Assembly (NCBI RefSeq): GCF_034344865.1
Contig: NZ_CP133774.1
Location: forward strand, 5,084,001-5,148,000
Source: Pseudomonas sp. 10S4
Lineage (GTDB): Bacteria; Pseudomonadota; Gammaproteobacteria; Pseudomonadales; Pseudomonadaceae
Direction of reading: 5' to 3'
DNA: 64,000 nucleotides
The notes beneath the pieces were generated by a model. That model was not told the origin of the DNA, ran no database searches, and worked only from the letters and a program-made list of their open reading frames with translations. Positions 59,367 through 64,000 of the stretch are shown here, piece by piece. How positions within the stretch are numbered: position 1 is the first letter of the stretch; every line of letters starts with the position of its first letter. Position numbers and translations under genes: made by a program.

Positions 59367-59390
59367 TTCTCCCTGCGAAGTGTGTTGTTC

Positions 59391-59426
59391 AAGATCACTC
59401 AGAGTTCTCTGGGTGATCTTTTTTAG
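59391..59426 (+). terminator. Rho-independent terminator/attenuator after yjbE
   Basis: AAGATCACTCAGAG / CTCTGGGTGATCTT gives a 14-bp stem with one G-T pair and a TT loop, followed by TTTT. It lies between yjbE and wza, so yjbE would be made in excess over the downstream genes. Confidence 0.85.
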
Positions 59427-59454
59427 CCTTGCCCTCGACTAGCGTAGTGCCATT

Positions 59455-60567
59455 ATGATCCGTAGGTTTTCTGTTGTGATGCTGGCAAGTATTACCTTGC
59501 ACGGTTGCATGTTTTCCCCTGGCCAACATATGGATACCAGCCAACTGGTTCGTGACGGTTCTCCCGAGAGTAGTCGGGTAGAGCTTATTCCCATCACGCC
59601 TAAATTGATTGCCATGGATGCCGCCTCGCAAGTTCGCGAGTCGGTGCCTTCTGAGTTGTTGTCCTATACGCCGGGTGGTTATCGCGTAGGCGCCAATGAC
59701 TTATTGTTTATCACGGTTTGGGATCATCCCGAATTGACGGCACCTTCGGGGCCGCAACAACAAATTGATGCCAACGGTCGTCTGGTTCGTCCGGACGGTA
59801 CGCTGTTTTACCCCTATATCGGTAATGTCCAGGCCGCCGGTAAAACCATCGAAGAGTTACGGGCCTTTATCGCCGAACGCTTGTCGCAGTTTATCGAAAG
59901 CCCTCAGGTTGACGTCAGCGTATTGCGTTTCGCCAGCCAGACCGTGGTGATTTCCGGTGCGGTGGCGAGAGCGGGTCAACAGTCGATCACCACCAATCCG
60001 CTTAGCCTGGTGGAAGCCATCGGCGCGGCCGGTGTGGATCCGCTGAATGCGGACCTGGCAGGGTTGACGCTGACGCGCGACGGGCGCGAGTACCGGCTTG
60101 ATCTGGACACGCTCAATCGACGGGACTCGCAGTTGCACAAGGTCTACCTCAAAGGGGGCGACCAGTTGTACCTGCCCTATAACGATCTGAAGCGGATTTA
60201 TGTCATGGGCGAGGTCAACCAGCCACGTGCCCTGAGTTTCAAGAGCAAATCGATGAACCTTTCCGATGCCCTGGGCACGGTGGGTGGCTTGAATCAGACC
60301 ACCTCAAATGGCAACGCGGTGTACGTGATTCGGGGCGCGGATAATCTGGAAACCGAGCCGGCCAAGGTGTTCCAGCTCAATGCTGAATCACCTTCTGCGA
60401 TGGTATTGGCTACTCGTTTCGACCTGCAGCCGCAAGACATCGTCTATGTCGGCCCGGCCGGCGTAACGCGCTGGAATCGCTTGATCAGCCAGCTTCTGCC
60501 TACGGCCAGTGTCCTCGGGACCGGTGCCAGCTCTGTCAACAATCTCAGTGAAGCCAACAGCAGATAA
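59455..60567 (+). CDS. wza: Outer-membrane polysaccharide export lipoprotein Wza
   Basis: A 370-residue protein with a lipobox ITLHGC (Cys18), the PES domain YRVGANDLLFITVWDHPELT near residue 76, and two SLBB domains (VISGAVARAGQQSITTNP near 167; YVMGEVNQPRALSFKSKSM near 250). The C-terminus (RWNRLISQLLPTASVL) is the amphipathic helix that spans the outer membrane. It is the export pore working with Wzc. Confidence 0.9.
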   Translation: MIRRFSVVMLASITLHGCMFSPGQHMDTSQLVRDGSPESSRVELIPITPKLIAMDAASQVRESVPSELLSYTPGGYRVGANDLLFITVWDHPELTAPSGPQQQIDANGRLVRPDGTLFYPYIGNVQAAGKTIEELRAFIAERLSQFIESPQVDVSVLRFASQTVVISGAVARAGQQSITTNPLSLVEAIGAAGVDPLNADLAGLTLTRDGREYRLDLDTLNRRDSQLHKVYLKGGDQLYLPYNDLKRIYVMGEVNQPRALSFKSKSMNLSDALGTVGGLNQTTSNGNAVYVIRGADNLETEPAKVFQLNAESPSAMVLATRFDLQPQDIVYVGPAGVTRWNRLISQLLPTASVLGTGASSVNNLSEANSR

Positions 60568-60581
60568 GGCTCAATCAATCC

Positions 60582-61241
60582 GTGAAAACTTTGCATACCT
60601 GCGCCTATCTGACGACGGCGCTCTTGCTGTGTGGGTGCAATCCGTTGATGACGGCCTCTTGGCAGACGCTTAAAGCGTCTGCCACCGGGCCAGCTCCGAT
60701 CGAGTTGACCCGCGCCGGGGTCGATGCCGTGCCGTATCCGCAGATTCTGGTCACCACTACCACCAGCGAAGGGGTGATGGCCATGGCACGTCGGCGTGGC
60801 GACCTGGAGTTCTGGGTCGCTTCCGGCAAGCAAGTATTGATGATGCGTGACGGCCTGGTGGTGCGCAGTGTCGGACTGGGCGTTTCCCTGGATGGCACGC
60901 GCTTCAATGGCGAGTCACCGTTCAAGCGCGGTCTCCAGCATTTGCCCGACGGTTATACCAGCACTCGCTGGATCGATATCTACGATGGCTACCGCGTCGG
61001 CATTGCGGTCAATAGCCGTTTCAGCATGCACGACATCGAACGCATCAGCATTTTGGACAAGGATTACGCCTTGCTGCGCATTGATGAGCAGGTGGATGCA
61101 CCCGCCCTGGATTTCCACGCAACCAACCGCTACTGGGTCGACCCTCAGGACGGTTTTATCATGCGTAGCGAGCAACATCTGACGCCGCAGATTTCCCTGA
61201 AGATCGTGCAATTGCGCCCTGATCGGGGAGCGGTTCGGTGA
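60582..61241 (+). CDS. yjbF: YjbF/GfcB-family lipoprotein
   Basis: A 219-residue lipoprotein (lipobox LLLCGC, Cys19) with a beta-rich body: SGKQVLMMRDGLVVRSVGLG near residue 80 and DYALLRIDEQVDAPALDFHA near 160. The family forms part of group 4 capsule and Yjb exopolysaccharide operons. It is 14 bases after wza and overlaps the next gene by ATGA-type coupling (GTGA). Confidence 0.82.
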   Translation: MKTLHTCAYLTTALLLCGCNPLMTASWQTLKASATGPAPIELTRAGVDAVPYPQILVTTTTSEGVMAMARRRGDLEFWVASGKQVLMMRDGLVVRSVGLGVSLDGTRFNGESPFKRGLQHLPDGYTSTRWIDIYDGYRVGIAVNSRFSMHDIERISILDKDYALLRIDEQVDAPALDFHATNRYWVDPQDGFIMRSEQHLTPQISLKIVQLRPDRGAVR

Positions 61242-62005
61242 AGTGCCAACAACTGTTATTGCTTGGCCTGCTATTGATCGGCCCGGGCTTGAGCCAAGCG
61301 GCCGTTACGGTCAGTGGCGATGTTCGAAGCCCCGGCGACCTCACCCTGAAACCCGGCACACGCCTGCGGGATGTGATCATCGCCACCCAACCCAACGCTG
61401 AAAGTTACTGGCTGGGCGCCGCGTGGCTGCACCGCTCACTGGAAGACAAGCAGACTCGGTTGAAGGCCGGGGTGTTATTCGATTTGAAACTGCTGCAGCG
61501 GGTGGCCTTGCTGGATGGACGGGACACGCGAGCAGCCTTGAGCGCGCGCCTGTATGAGCAGATTGAGCGGATGCCGGTCACCGGCCGCCAGATCGCGGCG
61601 CTCGATCCGATCGCCCTGGAAACCGGGTTCGCGCTCAATGCGCTACTCGACGATGGCGACCGTCTGATTTATCCAGCCCGACCCTCCACCGTGGAAGTCT
61701 GGGGGGCCGTCGCGCAACCTTGTCATGTGCCTTTTGACGCCATGCAAGAGGCCCGTGCCTATGCCGAACATTGTGCCGTCCTCAGCGACGCTGAAAGCGA
61801 TTATCTGTGGCTGATCCAGCCCGATGGCCAGGTGCGGCGCGTCGGCGTGGCGGCATGGAATCGTGAGGAAGGCATCGTGCCTGCTCCCGGCAGCAGGATC
61901 CTGGTGCCAATCAGGATAGACGATCTGGAATCGCCGACTCCTGAGCTCAATCAACAATTGGCCGAGTTTCTCGCCACGCAACCGCTGGCTGAGGTGGCCC
62001 CTTGA
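61238..62005 (+). CDS. yjbG: YjbG/GfcC-family periplasmic protein
   Basis: A 255-residue protein with a signal peptide ending GLSQAAVTV and an SLBB-like start (VSGDVRSPGDLTLKPGTRLR), then ARLYEQIERMPVTGRQIAALD and a C-terminal helix, as in GfcC. It is periplasmic and thought to assist export. The stop overlaps the yjbH start. Confidence 0.82.
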   Translation: MKCQQLLLLGLLLIGPGLSQAAVTVSGDVRSPGDLTLKPGTRLRDVIIATQPNAESYWLGAAWLHRSLEDKQTRLKAGVLFDLKLLQRVALLDGRDTRAALSARLYEQIERMPVTGRQIAALDPIALETGFALNALLDDGDRLIYPARPSTVEVWGAVAQPCHVPFDAMQEARAYAEHCAVLSDAESDYLWLIQPDGQVRRVGVAAWNREEGIVPAPGSRILVPIRIDDLESPTPELNQQLAEFLATQPLAEVAP

Positions 62006-64000
62006 AGATACGTTTTGCTGCTGTTTTGCTCCTTCCCTGTGGATTGGTTCATGGCGAACCGCGTTACACCCAGAGTGATTTTGGTGGTGTCGGTTTATTG
62101 CAGACCCCTACAGCGCGGATGGCCCCGGCGGGCGAGTTGAGCGTCACTGCCAGTCGTACCGACCCCTATTCGCGTTACAGCTTATCCCTGCAACCGTTCG
62201 ATTGGCTGGAAGGCTCGTTCCGTTACACCGCGATCACCAACCGCAAGTACGGCACCGAGGCGTTGAGCGGCGATCAGTCTTTCAAAGACAAGGCCATTGA
62301 CGTGAAGGCTCGGCTTTGGGAAGAAAGTCACTGGGCGCCGCAAATCGCGTTGGGGGCTCGGGACATCGGCGGCACCGGATTGTTTTCGAGCGAATATTTC
62401 GTCGCCAACAAGCGTTATGCCGACCTTGATTTCAGCCTCGGTATTGCCTGGGGCTATTTGGGTAACCGGGGGATTTCAGCAACCCGCTGGCGGTACTCGA
62501 CAGCAAGTTCAATGATCGGCCCCAGAGCGATGCGGCCGTCGCCAGGGCCGGGGGTGAACTCCAACGCTTACTTCAGGGGGCATCCTTCGTTGTTTGGCGG
62601 TGTTGCCTATCAAACGCCCTGGAAACCGCTGAGCCTGAAACTCGAATACGAGGGTAACGACTACAAGAATGAGCCACTGGACAACCCGATCAAGCAAGAC
62701 TTGCCGATCAATATCGGTGTGGTCTACAAGTTGGCCGACAGTATCGATTTGAGTGCGGCCTGGGAGCGCGGCAATACCGCGATGTTCGGCATCACCTTGC
62801 ACACCAATTTTGTCAGCCGCAAGGCTCCGGCCAAAACCTACGACCCGCCTGCCGAGCCACTGCCGGCACAGGCGCCGTCGACCCCGCTCGATCAGGTCAA
62901 CTGGGCGAATGTCTCCAGCCGACTGCAGCAAAATGCCGGTTACAAGGTCAAGCGTATTGCCCAGCGCGGTTCGGAGTTGTTGGTGTATGGCGAACAGTCC
63001 CGCTACTTCAACCCGGCCAAGGGCGTGGGGCGGGCCAGCCGGATTCTCGATAACAGCGTTAATCAGGACATCGACTGGTTCACCCTGATTGACCAGCGTT
63101 ATGACATGTCGATAGAGGAAACCAGCGTGCCTCGGGAAACGTTCCGCGCGGTGGTGAACAATGATCAACCACTGAAGGATCTGCACCGCTCGACTGAGGT
63201 CAATCCGGCACTGGCACACCAGGAAAACACCCTCTATTCCCAGGCCCTGGACCCGTTCAACTACGGCTTTGGCCTCGGCTACAAACAGAACATCGGCGGC
63301 CCCGACGGACTGCTCTATCAGTTCACCGCCGACGCCGATGCGCAGTACCGTTTGACCCGAAATATCTGGTTGAGCGGCATGCTGAGCGCCAACCTGCTAA
63401 ACAACTACGACAAGTTCACCTACGATGCGCCGAGCGGGTTGCCCCGTGTGCGTACCGATCTGCGCAAATACCTGACCACCTCTGATGTAACGATGCCGAC
63501 GTTCCAGCTCAACCACGCTGTGCAGCTGGATCAGAACCTGTATGGCATGGTTTACGGCGGCTACCTGGAATCCATGTTTGCCGGGGTCGGCAGTGAAGTC
63601 CTGTATCGGCCCATGGGGCAACGTTGGTCGGTGGGTGCCGACTTGAACTTCGTCCGCCAGCGCGACTTCAATCAGGGCTTTGGACTGCGTGATTACCAGA
63701 CTGTCACGGGGCATGTGACCGGCTACACCGAGCTGCCCGGTGATGTGCATGCGGCAGTCAGTGTCGGGCGTTATCTGGCTCGTGACTGGGGCACTACCGT
63801 GGATTTGTCGCGCGAGTTCAACAACGGCGTGAAGTTCGGTGGCTGGGTTACGCTGACCACCGCCTCGAAAGAAGACTATGGCGAGGGCAGCTTCGATAAG
63901 GGGATCTACATTTCCATTCCGTTTGACGAATTGATGAGTACCTCGACGATGCGCCGGGCCAATGTAGTCTGGGCACCATTGACCCGCGATGGTGGCGCAC
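62002..64000 (+). CDS. yjbH: YjbH/GfcD outer-membrane protein, cut by window edge; internal compensated frame shift
   Basis: The TTG start at 62002 overlaps the yjbG stop. A signal peptide ends near LVHGEPRYT, then TQSDFGGVGLLQTPTARMAP, the YjbH opening, and a long beta-barrel body (PFNYGFGLGYKQNIGG, DRDFNQGFGLRDYQT-like pattern). The frame stays open to the window edge (666 codons). Between the G5 run 62468-62472 and about 62560 the reading frame is wrong: the alternative frame gives GDFSNPLAVLDSKFNDRPQS, typical of the family, and the original frame then resumes at NAYFRGHPSLFGG. Two compensating indels are therefore present. Confidence 0.85.
   Translation, partial: MKIRFAAVLLLPCGLVHGEPRYTQSDFGGVGLLQTPTARMAPAGELSVTASRTDPYSRYSLSLQPFDWLEGSFRYTAITNRKYGTEALSGDQSFKDKAIDVKARLWEESHWAPQIALGARDIGGTGLFSSEYFVANKRYADLDFSLGIAWGYLGNRGISATRWRYSTASSMIGPRAMRPSPGPGVNSNAYFRGHPSLFGGVAYQTPWKPLSLKLEYEGNDYKNEPLDNPIKQDLPINIGVVYKLADSIDLSAAWERGNTAMFGITLHTNFVSRKAPAKTYDPPAEPLPAQAPSTPLDQVNWANVSSRLQQNAGYKVKRIAQRGSELLVYGEQSRYFNPAKGVGRASRILDNSVNQDIDWFTLIDQRYDMSIEETSVPRETFRAVVNNDQPLKDLHRSTEVNPALAHQENTLYSQALDPFNYGFGLGYKQNIGGPDGLLYQFTADADAQYRLTRNIWLSGMLSANLLNNYDKFTYDAPSGLPRVRTDLRKYLTTSDVTMPTFQLNHAVQLDQNLYGMVYGGYLESMFAGVGSEVLYRPMGQRWSVGADLNFVRQRDFNQGFGLRDYQTVTGHVTGYTELPGDVHAAVSVGRYLARDWGTTVDLSREFNNGVKFGGWVTLTTASKEDYGEGSFDKGIYISIPFDELMSTSTMRRANVVWAPLTRDGGA

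Overview
The window is chromosomal DNA of a Pseudomonas, most likely of the P. fluorescens group. The evidence is GC-rich coding sequence, a REPIN of the P. fluorescens type, a P. protegens-like cscRABY sucrose cluster, an mtl-type polyol locus, a hutU gene with a HutC-like operator, and an rfaH-linked exopolysaccharide locus.

Layout. 0-3 kb: ebo/edb-type operon on the minus strand (eboD with an N-terminal DedA-like domain, eboC, and the start of a third gene). 3.7-5.5 kb: a DUF2235 hydrolase and a small N-acetylglutamate-synthase-like protein. 5.9-16.9 kb: an eight-gene minus-strand operon whose centre is a ketosynthase - chain-length-factor-like - double AfsA-hotdog fusion, with a multi-ACP protein, an acyl-AMP ligase, a HAD phosphatase, an NAD(P)-dependent reductase, a flavin monooxygenase, an SRPBCC protein and an outer-membrane barrel. 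A TetR gene lies beside it. This is the set of parts expected for an A-factor-like butenolide/gamma-butyrolactone pathway and is the best candidate for an undescribed system. 18.6-24.4 kb: sucrose uptake and hydrolysis (cscY, cscB, cscA, cscR). 24.5-27.7 kb: a polar amino-acid ABC transporter. 27.9-32.7 kb: hutU, a histidine-ammonia-lyase homologue lacking the Ala-Ser-Gly MIO triad, and a divergent LysR regulator.

33.1-37.7 kb: a LuxR gene, a good lux box, a LuxI-GNAT chimera, an alpha-oxoamine synthase, two small membrane proteins, a histidine phosphatase and a PlsC-like remnant; this looks like a quorum-regulated lipid or amino-ketone cassette that is partly worn down. 37.8-41.8 kb: a hypothetical protein, a polyol dehydrogenase, an orphan mtlE-type binding protein and an AraC/MtlR regulator, with a REPIN. 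42-64 kb: exopolysaccharide locus: uppP, rfaH, a miniature phosphomannomutase, galU, wzb, wzc, an ops element just before wzx, a nitroreductase, a pyruvyltransferase, wzy, two glycosyltransferases, rmlBACD, then yjbE, wza and yjbFGH (yjbH runs off the right edge). RfaH made in the same locus should act at the ops site on the wzx-rmlD operon.

Quality warning. At least sixteen single-base frame breaks, many in homopolymer runs, interrupt otherwise well conserved genes (DUF2235, ACP, tetR, cscY, cscA, hutH, lysR, luxR, the GNAT chimera, two small membrane genes, wzb, wzx, one glycosyltransferase, yjbH twice), and the 5' part of hutU carries about a dozen indels in 400 bases. The pattern fits sequence error better than decay. 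Genes called pseudogene here are broken as sequenced and may be intact in the organism. Three other loci (LuxI-GNAT, epimerase-PlsC, mini-phosphomannomutase) are different: they look like real deletion products.
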